Shown here piece after piece: positions 37,876 to 48,420 of a stretch of DNA of 64,000 nt (position 1 is the first letter of the stretch; every line of letters begins with the position of its first letter). The position numbers and the translations under genes are program-made. The notes beneath the pieces are model-generated. The model was given only the letters and a program-made list of their open reading frames with translations, made no database searches and was not told the DNA's origin. The stretch comes from Acanthochlamys bracteata (lineage: Eukaryota; Streptophyta; Magnoliopsida; Pandanales; Velloziaceae): NCBI GenBank assembly GCA_019914995.1, contig CM034145.1:3162001-3226000 (forward strand). The letters are read 5' to 3'.

Positions 37876-39130
37876 TTTTCTCTCCTCCTGCTTTTTGTTC
37901 CGCTCCCAAGCCGATCCCTCCATGCCGCTCTGAGCAGGCAATCGGAGGAATCCAGTGAATACTTAACTCAGTGGAGCCTTCTCTATTCTCCTTACTTTAA
38001 TTTCATATTCAATGGCTCCTTTCACTCAACTTCGTTGGAGAACCCGATGGCAGCCCAAACCCTAGAACATCGGCCAGCGGGCTTCCATTTGGTAAGAAAA
38101 TTGTGTTCTTTTCTTTTCCTCCTCCTTCTCTTTCTTTTCCCCACATCAGTTTCACCAATTGCAGGCTCGAGCATCATCGAAGATGATTTTTTCAAATTCG
38201 TGCGCTCTCGAGCTTACCAAAATTCCTTTTAAAATTCGGTCAATACCGATATTGCTGGTATTGTCCTTCCTTTCAATCTACCAATATTTATTTTTTTTAA
38301 TTTTTTGTTGATCGTGTAGTACGGAATCGTAGCCGCAGCAAGGAGAGATTGAGTTACAATTGAAGTGTTTCAATTGCAGGTATCTTCATTTTAGTTTTTA
38401 CTTTGATTTTTTTTTAATCTTCCCTCTTTTTTCAGGAAGGTCTGATGATGGAAGAGGTCACCCGTATGTAGGCTTCTCTGGAGCTCGCCGATTGTAGTCT
38501 TGAGTGGTTTGGAGCTCAGTGGATGTGGCTTGAGTAAGTGCCTACTTGCTTTCCTTTTCTTTTTTCTGTTTTTCGTGAATGCAGATTCTTCGGTAGTAAA
38601 TGAATGTCTGCAAATGTATTCGAAGGTGTGAGTGTGTATGTTAGTGTAATGTAGACAGTGAATATAAAGTTGCAGAGTCTTGTAAATGAATGTTAAGTGT
38701 TTTTCACTAGTGAATGACAATCTAAGCTTGTTGTTATTGCTGTGACAATTTTGTAAAAACTTTTGTACAAGCTTGCTTTATGAATGAAATACTCAGGTTA
38801 GCATCCAATTTATGCTTTGTGAATGTTTTGAGTGAGTGCCCAACCATATTGTGAATGTCGAATATGAAGTGAAAATGTATGAATATGTAAAGTAGATTGG
38901 AAGCTACAAATGTTTGTGAATGTGATCTGTGAATGTAATTAGATTGTAGTGAGTTGTGTATATGAATATGAGTGAATATACATGATTGTGAAATGAATGT
39001 GGAGTGGATATTTGTAGTGGTGTATTATTAGTGAATGGATGGCAGCCAACTAGTGATGCATACCTAACAGAGGATACCAGTGAGCACAGCTAGCTCTACT
39101 AGCTCATTTGTCAGCTGCTAAGTGCGATAG
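37876..39130 (+). repeat. Left terminal inverted repeat of MULE 3
   Basis: The outer 520 bp are leader-like, with a short open frame (38035-38232). The inner 700 bp are GTGAATG-rich. The inverted partner is at 41600-42846. Identity looks high in the outer part and lower in the inner part. Confidence 0.75.
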
Positions 39131-39550
39131 TGAAGCTCACTGGTTGGCTGTCAGCGAGCTCATCAGTATCCGACCAGTGAGCTAGCAGAGCTCCAAAAAA
39201 AAATTATTGAAAGCTGTTTTTAGTGCAGCTTAAACATATTGTTTATACAAATTTGTTTTTTCTTTTTGTGACATTTCATCCACAAGAAATCTGTATTTTG
39301 ACAATGGCCTAATTCCAGTGAGCTTACTAGTCAATTGCCAGTGAGCTACCAATGAGCTCACTGGTTTTCGGCCAATGAGCTGACTAGTCTTCGGCCAAAA
39401 TTCATTTCAAAATTTTTTTTCTTTAAACAACAATGAGGAATATAACTTGAACAAATTGAACATAACAAATTAACGTTTTTTATACAATGCAATTTAAGTA
39501 ATTTTAGTGAGCTCTAGAGCTCACTACAGTTCTAAAAATTTTCAAAATAC
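39050..39550 (+). repeat. GAGCTCACTGG subterminal array, left
   Basis: Repeated variants of CAGTGAGCT, GAGCTCACTGG and TCAGCTGCTAA. The mirror array lies at 41310-41730. Such clusters at the inner edge of the arms could be transposase binding sites; this is inference. Confidence 0.55.
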
Positions 39551-39639
39551 ATTCATCATCATATTCTAATTGAATAGCTATGTCTTTCATCTTTTATATC
39601 TTCATCTTCACTTGTATCTTTGTTTTCAGAATCATCTCC

Positions 39640-41215
39640 ACCAGTAACTAATAAGTACGAACGTGATGATAAATGTCAAAATCATAATTAAAAAATTCCA
39701 CTCATTAGAAATATAAAACTAAGCAAATGACTAAACTTACTTGTCTTATTCTTTCTATTTGGATTATCAGGATAATTTCATTTGTCATGTTTGACACCCG
39801 ATTTATTAGAGTACGCACATCTTTGGCCTGTCTTCGTTTTAGTTCTTGCAATGACTTTCTCCAACCTTCATTTTATTCTAATATTATCTTTGTAAACCTC
39901 TCCTTTGTTTCCTACCTTTGTTTTTTGATATATTGCGATTTAAAAATAACACTTGAGAGGCATCAATTGAATCTTGTAAATTCTCATTGTGCATATATGA
40001 ATGAACGACTGGAATCCTATCCTAATAAATAGTCTTCTAATTTTCTTGAGCCGCACAGTTGTTTCTTTCAATGCTTACAATAAAATTTTGTATCCGTCAT
40101 CGGTTTAAGTAGTTTCATAAACTATTTAGTTGAAACCATGTGGACTTAGATAGTTCTCAACTTCTCAGCATTATCATGGTCACTTATCGAGCCTCCATCA
40201 TACTTACTCTTTATTTATTAGCACTTTTTCTCCACCGCTATAGAATAAAATGATAGGGTATATATCCCAACTCTAGAAGACCTTCACAAAATGTCCATAA
40301 GGAATTTCTATAAAATCAAAAAGTTTGCATTCACAGTTATCTTCTTTTGTAACTGGGTTAAATTTCAACTTCCACTTCTGTCGATCATCTTTCACTCAAG
40401 ACTTATAAATATAAGTCGTGTACCCATCACTATTATTTTCATCATCATACAAGATATACTGAGACTGAGTTTTCTCATATTCCTGTTTGACTTATTATAC
40501 ATATTCCTCGTATTTTGCTGCACTTTGAATATATCGGAGTTGGCTTTTATAATGCGATATAAATGTTCAGATGTATAATGCTCTTTTTCTTTCTCAATAA
40601 TTTTACTCAAATATTTCTCATTCTTCAACACAAACTTCCGAAGAGTTGTTGTGGGATGAAATTTTTTTTTATAAATTCCATTCATACCTTCGAAACGCCC
40701 AATAGTGTTAGTGCCGGCATAAAAAATATCCAAAATGATAGACATGTGTCCACTTTGTCGAATCTCGTATCTTCCTAAGAGCCATTTATTTTCTTACAAC
40801 TCATATGTACACATCAATTCCTCCCACCTCGTTTCAAAGGTGTTAGGATTAAATATTTCCCAAATACATGACTTGATATTATTTTGAATTTTGAATTTTT
40901 GAAATAAATATGCGAAAACTTTTCGGTAAACTTTTTCATAATATGCCATAAGCAAAATCTATGTCGTATATTCAGAAATACCTTCATAACCGCTGCAGCC
41001 ATAGTTTTATCTTGATCTATGATGATTGAAGATGGAGCACGTCCTCCTATAGTTATAAGCCACGTCTCAAAAAGCTACCGAAAGGATTATTCAGTCTCAT
41101 CCAAAAATAGTGCGCAGCCAAACTGAATTCACATGTTGTGATAGTTAATTGTAGTTAATGCAGCAAATGACACCTCATAGACATTATACAACGCCCATAG
41201 TTGCATTGCAAAAAA
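39640..41215 (-). pseudogene. FAR1/FRS-type transposase relic of MULE 3, N-terminal FAR1 domain missing
   Basis: Read from right to left, homology starts inside the DDE catalytic region (about 41215), continues with IIIDQDKTMAAAVMKVFLNI and RHRFCLWHIMKKFTEKFS (41030-40910), then AGTNTIGRFEGMNGIYKK (40720-40660) and the helical region to 40392. It ends with a SWIM finger near 40385-40290, in which NCECKLFDF is kept but the next ligand pair reads IPYGH instead of the IPCRH seen in MULE 2. There is no FAR1 zinc domain; sequence before 41215 is arm. Stops and the lost Cys make it inactive. Confidence 0.8.
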
Positions 41216-41309
41216 AAGGAAAAAACAATTTTGTTATATTCAATCTTTTAAACAATATTGTACAATTTCGACTAACAAAAAATATTAAAATAAAAAATTA
41301 TTTTTAGCT

Positions 41310-41730
41310 AGAGTGAGTCCAATGAGCTCATTAGATAGTGAGAAGTGATCTCACTGTTCAGTATGCTCATTGTTCAGTGCTCACCGGATAGTGAGCTCTG
41401 GACAGTAAGTTCACTAGTGAGCTAGCATATTGGTCAGCTGCTAATGAGCTTGCATAGCTCAATGTTAGAAAAGAAAGAAAGTTTTGTTAAATTGCATTGT
41501 AAAAAAAATAATTTTGTTATGTTCAATCTATTTAAACAATATCGTACAATTCCGACAAATAAAAAAAATTAAAATTAAAATTATTTTGGTCGTAGTTAGT
41601 CTAGTGAGCTCACTTGCAGCTGACAAATGAGCTAACAAAGTTCACTAGCCAGCTGTCAGTGAGCAGTGTGTTCCAAACTGCCATGAGACTGCCAATAGAC
41701 TAGTGAGCTAGCATAGCTCGATGTCATGTA
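41310..41730 (-). repeat. GAGCTCACTGG subterminal array, right
   Basis: Many variants of AGTGAGCTC and TTGTCAGCTG, inverted relative to the array at 39050-39550. Confidence 0.55.
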
Positions 41731-42846
41731 TTCCCCTGGCAAGATACTAATGAGTTATCTCTATCAGGTATGCATTTGCCATTGGCAAACATTCACTTGA
41801 CATCATGTAGATTCACTCCACATTTATGTAAAGAGCTCACTGTTGTTTTTATACTTCAGATTCACATTGACAACATTCTGATTCATTCTCATTTTACTGC
41901 CACCCTGTTACTCCAGTCTTCATCTTCATACATTCTCATTCACTTCACATTCATATTCACTCATTCACAACATTCACACATTACATATTTGATACCAACC
42001 AAAGAATTACAATCACATTTCATTCATAATGCAAGTTTGTAAAAAATTTTAACATTATATTCACAACAAAAGCAACTTTGAAATAAATTCACAAGTTTAC
42101 AACACTTACAGCTATATTCATACATACACCAATAGATACAATTTGCAGTCTGCATTGCCTTCATAGTATGCATTACACCAATAGACACATTACACCAACA
42201 AATATTCATTCATTGCCGAAGAATCGGCATTAATGAAAAAGGGAAAAAGGAAATGCAAGAAATAATAAATCTTTTGCAGTGAGCTCCAGAACTATTCAGC
42301 TGCATCAGGTAAGCTCTAGAGCAGCAAAACAATGGATCACCTCTTTTATATGTGCGATTGTCCTGTAAATAGAGCGAAGATAAAAAAAATAGCAGTAAAA
42401 ATGAAATTAGACATAGAAATGAATATATCTTCAATTAAAAGACTGCCACTACGAAAAATCATAAAAAGTGCTAAAAATTGAAAGGAAGGACGATACCAGT
42501 AATCTCGATATTGACCGAATTCGAAAAAGAAGTCCGATGAGTTTGGGAGCGCACGAGTTCGAAAAAATCTTCTTCGATGGTGCTCGAGCCTGCAATTGAC
42601 GAAATTGATGTAGGGAATAGGAATAGAAGGAGGAGGAGAAGAAAAGAATGCAATTTTCTTATCAGATAGAAGCTCGTCGGCCAATGTTCTAGGGTTTGGA
42701 GCTATTGAATCTGAAATTAAAGGAAGGAGAATAGAGGAGGCTTCACTGAGTTAAGTATTCGTCGGATGCCTCCGATCGTCGGCTTGGAGCGACGATGGAG
42801 GGATCGGTTCGGGAGCGGATCGAAAAAGTTGGGGAAGAAAATGAAG
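41600..42846 (-). repeat. Right terminal inverted repeat of MULE 3
   Basis: Inverted partner of 37876-39130. The minus-strand frame at 42684-42346 overlaps the leader-like part and resembles the frame in the left arm (GSS-IEED-FF and VRS words), but I do not recognise a protein. Confidence 0.75.
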
Positions 42847-43021
42847 TAAAAAAACAGAAAACAAAACCTCATGTTATATTGTATAAGGGCACAAATTATG
42901 AGCATGCCCTTATATAGTATTTACATAAGTAAACACTTCCGTGCTGAATCTAAATTGTCCGATATTGATCGGACTATCCGATTTGTTGTGCGTGATGTGC
43001 GAGCACAATGTCCAGTGTGCG

Positions 43022-43025
<4 letters not shown>

Positions 43026-43088
<63 letters not shown>
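43026..43088. repeat. (TA)n microsatellite
   Basis: About 31 uninterrupted TA units. Open frames across it on both strands (alternating Tyr and Ile) are artefacts. Confidence 0.95.
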
Positions 43089-43089
<1 letters not shown>

Positions 43090-43438
43090 TTGTATTTTAT
43101 ACACTTCATGTGCACTTCCTAGCTATTTTTCTCAAGGAGACATTTAAATTTAATTTTCATCGTTGGATATGAAGAACTGGGAGTTAGAAACATAGTATCA
43201 AACTTTTAGCCTATCAGATCTCGATTCGACTGTCATCCGGCCTCTTGATCGATATGACATAAATAGTAGAAATGATATCATTTGATCAAACGTCGGATGG
43301 AGATTGATTTTTATTCCAATTGAGTTGAAATTTTGTCAACATATTTTTTACTAATAGTTCTTCATATATAACCGTGGAGATTGAATTTGAAACTTTAGAT
43401 TAAAAAGGATGCCGTTAAGGATGGGGTGTCCCTATCCC
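43090..43438. mobile_element. Fold-back element D in TA repeats
   Basis: Both arms of the family are present: CATCGTTGGATATGAAGAAC on the left and its degenerate inverse near 43360 on the right. TA tracts lie on both sides. Confidence 0.65.
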
Positions 43439-43456
43439 CATATATATATATATATA

Positions 43457-43632
43457 GCTGGTGTCATCTTAATCAAAAAGTTGGATGGAGGTCCAATAAC
43501 ACTGAAATTTGGTCAGCGCGTTTCTCACTCGTAGTTCTTCATATTCAACGGTAAATATTAAATTTGAAGATCTCCTAGCAAAAACTAGTTAGAGAATGCA
43601 CATATAGTGTATGGAGTATATAGTGTGCATGC

Positions 43633-43634
<2 letters not shown>
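43457..43634. mobile_element. Fold-back element E, right half only
   Basis: It begins GTGTCATCTTAATCAAAAAG in the middle of the family sequence, directly after (TA)n, and ends in a second TA tract (43634-43682). Confidence 0.6.
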
Positions 43635-43683
<49 letters not shown>

Positions 43684-43687
<4 letters not shown>

Positions 43688-44110
43688 ATAGGATAGAGAC
43701 ACATGGTGTCTTTATAGGCACATGGTGCAAATGCCGATCAAAAAGTGGCCGGCGAGATCTTCAAATCTAATATTCACCATTAGATATGGAGAACCATGAG
43801 TTAGAAACATGTTATTAAAGTTTCAGCTCAATCGGAATACGAATCGACCTCCATCGAAACTCTTAATCAAATTGATACAAAAAATTAAAATTGAGAAAAT
43901 ATATATATTTCGTTTTCGTGTTATTTTGATCAAGAGTTCCGATGAAGATCGATTCGTATTCCGATTGAGCTAAAACTTTAATAACATGTTTTCAACTCAT
44001 GATTCTCCATATCCAACGGTGGAGATTAGATTTAAAAATTTTGCCAGCCACTTTTGGTCGGTATGTGTACCATATGCCTATAAGAACATCATGTGCTTCT
44101 ATCTTATCCC
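43684..44110. mobile_element. Fold-back element F in TA repeats
   Basis: A complete fold-back: GATAGAGACACATGGTG on the left and CATGTGCTTCTATCTTATC on the right. AATCGGAATACGAATCGA (about 43850) pairs with TCGATTCGTATTCCGATT (about 43950). Confidence 0.75.
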
Positions 44111-44121
44111 ATATATATATA

Positions 44122-44520
44122 TTTCTATATAGAGAGAGAGGCACGTGTGTACACATACCTATCAAAAGTGACCGGCAAGATTTTTGAATCAATCCCCATC
44201 GTAGATATGGGAACCACAAGTTGGGAACATATTTGCTAAATTTTAACTGATTCGGAATATGTATCGACTTCAATCGAAACTTTTGATCAAAATGATACAA
44301 AAACAAAGTTTATATATTTTGTCAATTTTAAGATTTTGTATCATTTTGATCAAGAGTTTCGATAGTAGTCGATTTGTAGTTCGATTAAGCAAAAATTGTA
44401 TCAATATGCTTATACTTAGTTTTTCATATTCAAGAGTGGAAATTGAATTTGAAAATTTTGCCGAGTACTTTTGATCTGTATGTGCACATATGTGCTTTTA
44501 ACGTGGCATATGCCCTACCT
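44122..44520. mobile_element. Fold-back element G
   Basis: Same plan: TTGATCAAAATGATACAAAA (about 44280) pairs with TTTTGTATCATTTTGATCAA (about 44335). The right TA flank is missing or decayed. Confidence 0.65.
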
Positions 44521-46350
44521 TCACAAAGTGAAAATAGATGTAGCCTACTTAAATAAAAAACCAAAACTATTCGTCCAACATTTGGTATTAGGATTGGGAT
44601 CGATTGTAGAGTTTGGAAAGTATAGGATTAATTTGTGGATTGCATCCAACTAAGAACAATAAAAGAAATAAAGAAAATAATTGAGAAATTTTTTTAAATT
44701 TTACTTTTTTGGTTATTTTAAATTTTATTTGTTAATTTTAATTTTTTTAAAAAATAATAGATTGTACATCACTAATGCATTCCTTTGACAATATATCACC
44801 TCTCAAATAAAGGTTGGAAATTCAATACATTAGAAAAAAAAGAAAAGAGGATTTGTTGTGATTAGCTATTATTAGTCTCGCCACATTTTCAAACGATGTT
44901 GTGACATGTGAACGCTACTCGTGGGTGGCGGTGATTTCATTCCGTATTATTATCAAAGCTGGAATGATCTTGCGAAGATGAAGGGTTTCCATTGTTTTAC
45001 ACAAACTCTATGGTTGTTCGGAAAAGATGACGCAAAGAATGTTGCAACTCTTAAATAGTGTTTACACTCATTTGTACATAAATTTCTAAAATCATTTAAC
45101 ATATCTAGCAATTTTAAACAAACATTCTTTAAAATGAACATTGTCACATGAAAAATATCTTGATATATTGAATAATTTCAAGTATTTTCGAAAATTGTTG
45201 TTCCAATTGTTCATCATGATAACAAGAATGCAATACATCTGTGTAAGATCATGTACATAAATTACAACAAAATAAGTGTTATCCACTAAAAAGACCCCCA
45301 AAATAGACAAGTCGATAAATACGCCAAACAGAAGTTGCAAAAATTCATTAGATAAAATATTCACCTTTATCATCTAAAAACTGAATTTAGTCAATAAAAA
45401 GAATTATGTACTTACTAAATCATACGCTAATCGGTAATGTGCATTCTTTACCAACTAGATATAGTTAATTGGTAAATGTAGTCAAACATTTACCCTTTGC
45501 CGACGAGATCAAATTTCATCGATAAACAAGATAAACTACCAACTACACTAGTAAGTAAATTACTTTCTTTACCGACTGGATTTCATCCAATTGGTATAGT
45601 TCACCATTACTGATTAAAATTATAGTCGATAGTTCTTGAGTTGCAGACTAAACATGAAATAATAGTTCAACACTTTTTTCTTTTTTTTGTCATCACAAAA
45701 ACAATCCAAGTCATATCATCGTTCAAGGGGACGTTTGACATTTCATTCCAAAAAATCAGCTTTTCAATTTTCTAGTTCACATTTTTCAATATATTTTTAT
45801 AAATATTTTAAAAATTTATTTAAAAATTTAAAAAATATAAAATAATTTTATATAATAAAATTTTTATTATTATTATTATTTTTCAGATAAAAAAATAGGC
45901 TAAAAAATACTCTCTGTCACAGAAAAACTCTATTTTAAGTTGACTTCGCCTATGTACTTGATATATACCTACCAAAACTATTTGATCCCTAAAGCTATTA
46001 TTTGCGACCAACTTGACTTGGTCTCTAATATTAAAGCTATAGCGACAACAACACTTGGTCCCTAATGCTATTATCTATGATCAAATAACAAATTAATTTA
46101 GATATATTTTATATATTTTAGATTTTGTACAATACAAAGTATTAGCAATTTACATAACAATCAATTCATGAACAAATAACAAGACTAAACACTTCATATA
46201 CACTAAAATTGAAATAAATTGATAGTTGATAAAAAATACCTTACATTACTTTTAATATAAATTAGACAATTTAGTAAAAGAAAAATAATTTATTGTAAAA
46301 GAAATTAAATAATTATTTTTGTGCAATAGAAATTTGATCTCATCATTGGC
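44521..46350. other. No gene; includes a CACTA-like subterminal cluster
   Basis: Mostly AT-rich. At 45400-45650 there is a cluster of ACCGACTGG, TACCAACTA and ATTGGTAAA variants like the subterminal repeats of the CACTA element at 55.3 kb. It may be one end of another such element; no CACTA terminus was found. Confidence 0.4.
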
Positions 46351-46474
46351 TTATGAGGAGCGTTTACTGAAGCTTTTCAAGTTAACATCAAGCTTTCTCA
46401 ATGCTTCTCTATCGTCTAACTGATCAAGATTACCATATATTATGGCCATCAGGTGAAATGCTTCAGCTGTCATT
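46351..46474 (-). pseudogene. Orphan 3'-terminal exon of an unrecognised gene
   Basis: Minus-strand frame TAEAFHLMAIIYGNLDQLDD, then REALRKLDVNLKSFSKRSS and a stop at 46351. It is preceded by a possible acceptor (ACATAG near 46475). The text looks protein-like (amphipathic helix, charged) but I cannot name the family. It lies about 1.3 kb downstream of glutathione peroxidase exons in the same orientation and is not part of that family. Confidence 0.5.
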
Positions 46475-47143
46475 CTATGTTACTGCATGCAATTGCAACA
46501 ATAATTAGTATAAAGAAATCAGGGTATTAGAACAAAGACCAAGTTTCAAAAGAACTAGATAAAGAATGGATATTTAACCATCAGATGCATATATATTTAG
46601 GATCCAACTCAAAATAAAATCTCTGCCTTAAAGATTTCAAACTCTTCAACAGCTTGAATTAAAGGAGTTCAAGACAACATCACATTCTTCAGAAACTGAA
46701 CACCAATGAGAAGTATAAGATAAGTACAACTTCAATGAAGAATAAATGGAGATTACGAAGCATCATCCTCTCCAAAAGTTAACATACTCATGCCCCTAAA
46801 ACCTCAAAGTTTTCAGTTAACTAGTAGCAATATCAACTAAAACATGTCCAATATGACATTTAACCTTTGTGGAGATGTACACAATTTACACCAAACTACA
46901 ACAATAGTCTCATCCAGTCACCAACTGCCGCAAAAAATCTACCAAAACTTGTTCTACCTAGCTATGTGTATATGCATCGCCGATACTTGCCATGATAGAG
47001 CACTAAAGCATCCAAGTGTACCACAAAATGTGCTGAACAAATTCTGGATAAGGTTACATCGACCAACTATAAACCTTACACTTTTACAATTTTGCTAGTT
47101 CAATGCATCTTCATGCTAGCTGACAATGTTACAATTTAAAAGA

Positions 47144-47264
47144 GTAATATATCACTACAAGTACAACGAGAAGGAAAAAGGCACATAAAGTGCAACAGCA
47201 AAGGTAATATATCACTACAAGTACAAAGAGATGGAAAAGTCACATAAAGTGCAACAGAGAAGGT
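47144..47264 (+). repeat. Tandem duplication, about 62-bp unit
   Basis: GTAATATATCACTACAAGTA through AAAGTGCAACAG-AAAGG occurs twice head to tail with a few differences. Confidence 0.85.
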
Positions 47265-47734
47265 GCTTTTGAATTATTAAGTGGTAAAAGTTTTTGAGTG
47301 TTGGTTTCAAATTGGTCATGCCAATAAAGGATGTGAGTAAATACAACATAACAATTTGAAACTTTGCCAAAATAAGAAATTAACATATTCAGGAATTTTC
47401 CAGCAATGTCAACAGGGTCTAGTTAAGCAAGCTAAGTGTAGTTTGAGATAGTTAACCCACTGCATAAGTAGTGCACCAGAGATAACAGTGTAAGACAGGG
47501 AAGTAAATATGTAAAATAATATGAATTTTAGCTTACAAGGTTGCTATCCTATCCAAGAGACGTGAATTTTAGCCTACAACTCTTGACAGGTAGATAGAAG
47601 TATCCTTAATACAACTCTAGAGAAGTCATTTGTATGCTTCAGATAAAACTGAAAAGATCTAAAAATATGAAGCAGCTCCTAGAAGAAGCGACTAGTTAAT
47701 AATTCACGCAAACTGAAAAGATCAAGAGACCTAC

Positions 47735-48414
47735 CATTGAGATGCCACATTCACAATCAGTAGCACCTTCCCCTTGTAAGTGCTAAGATCCACATCACTG
47801 CACCTAGCATCCTATCAACAAGAACAAACTATTGCAATCAACTTAGTGCTTCTCAAAATTATAATGTCCAATCTCTTATCAACAATAAATATAAACCTTT
47901 TTAACCCCAATAAACAAGTAACCATTCATTATGCAGTCCTGAAAATACACCGTGCCACATGCAACTTCAAATTTACGAGAAGGAACCAATACCTCATCCA
48001 AAAATAACAGTGAAAATGAAAACAACATGGAAAAAAAAGATCAGCAAAATTTTTTTTTAAGGGGGGTTGGGGTGTGCGGAACGAAAAACCTGAAACATTC
48101 CAGTTTACAATCAAACTCATCGCGAACTAATCAAGGATTCATTATATAGTCCTGATACACTAGGTTGCATGCAGAAAACAGTTTAAGGAGAATAAATGAA
48201 TAATATCTCACTGTAAACTAATGGATGGAAAACGAAATCAAATATTGCAATCTGGAAAATCAAAATTAGCAAAAGATGGGTAGAAAAGCCTGACGCATTC
48301 CAGTTAGAATCCAATTCATATCAAACTAATCAACCATTCAATGATCTACAAAAAAGATACAAAAATCTAATAAATTTAGAACACAACCTTGACGGTGAAA
48401 TCATGGAAGGATGA
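47735..48414 (-). pseudogene. Glutathione peroxidase fragment (exons 1-2)
   Basis: Exon 2 (47811-47735, 77 nt) reads DARCSDVDLSTYKGKVLLIV then NVASQ. It ends TG/GTAGGT, so the intron splits the catalytic Cys codon. Exon 1 ends FHDFTVK/GTTGTG at 48388. Phases agree (0, then 2). These enzymes reduce peroxides with a Cys in the NVASQCG loop. The following exon, which would complete the Cys and carry GLTNSNY, was not found in the next 1.3 kb. No ATG lies in frame at the expected start; the position reads TTG GTT TCA TCC. It is therefore a 5' fragment, cleanly bounded by splice sites, followed by an unrelated exon at 46.4 kb. Confidence 0.75.
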
Positions 48415-48420
48415 AACCAA

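Larger units (their letters stand above)
37876..42846. mobile_element. MULE 3: FAR1-type Mutator element with about 1.2-kb terminal inverted repeats
   Basis: The arms at about 37876-39130 and 41600-42846 are inverted copies. Shared phrases include CCGATCCCTCCAT (37911 and its complement near 42805), TACTTAACTCAGTG, AACCCTAGAACAT, TTGCAGGCTCGAGCA, GTCAATA-CGA and GAATGCAGATTCTTCGG/GATTCTTCGGCA, continuing inward through GTGAATG-rich sequence to GCATACCT. Between them lies a minus-strand FAR1-type transposase relic. Exact end bases and the expected 9-bp target duplication could not be fixed by eye. Unusually long repeats of this kind are known in Mutator-like elements. The outer parts look like gene leaders. 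Confidence 0.8.

Noticed and set aside
42910..43147. Four overlapping open frames of 62-83 codons on both strands
   Set aside because: All are (Tyr-Ile)n read from the (TA)n microsatellite.
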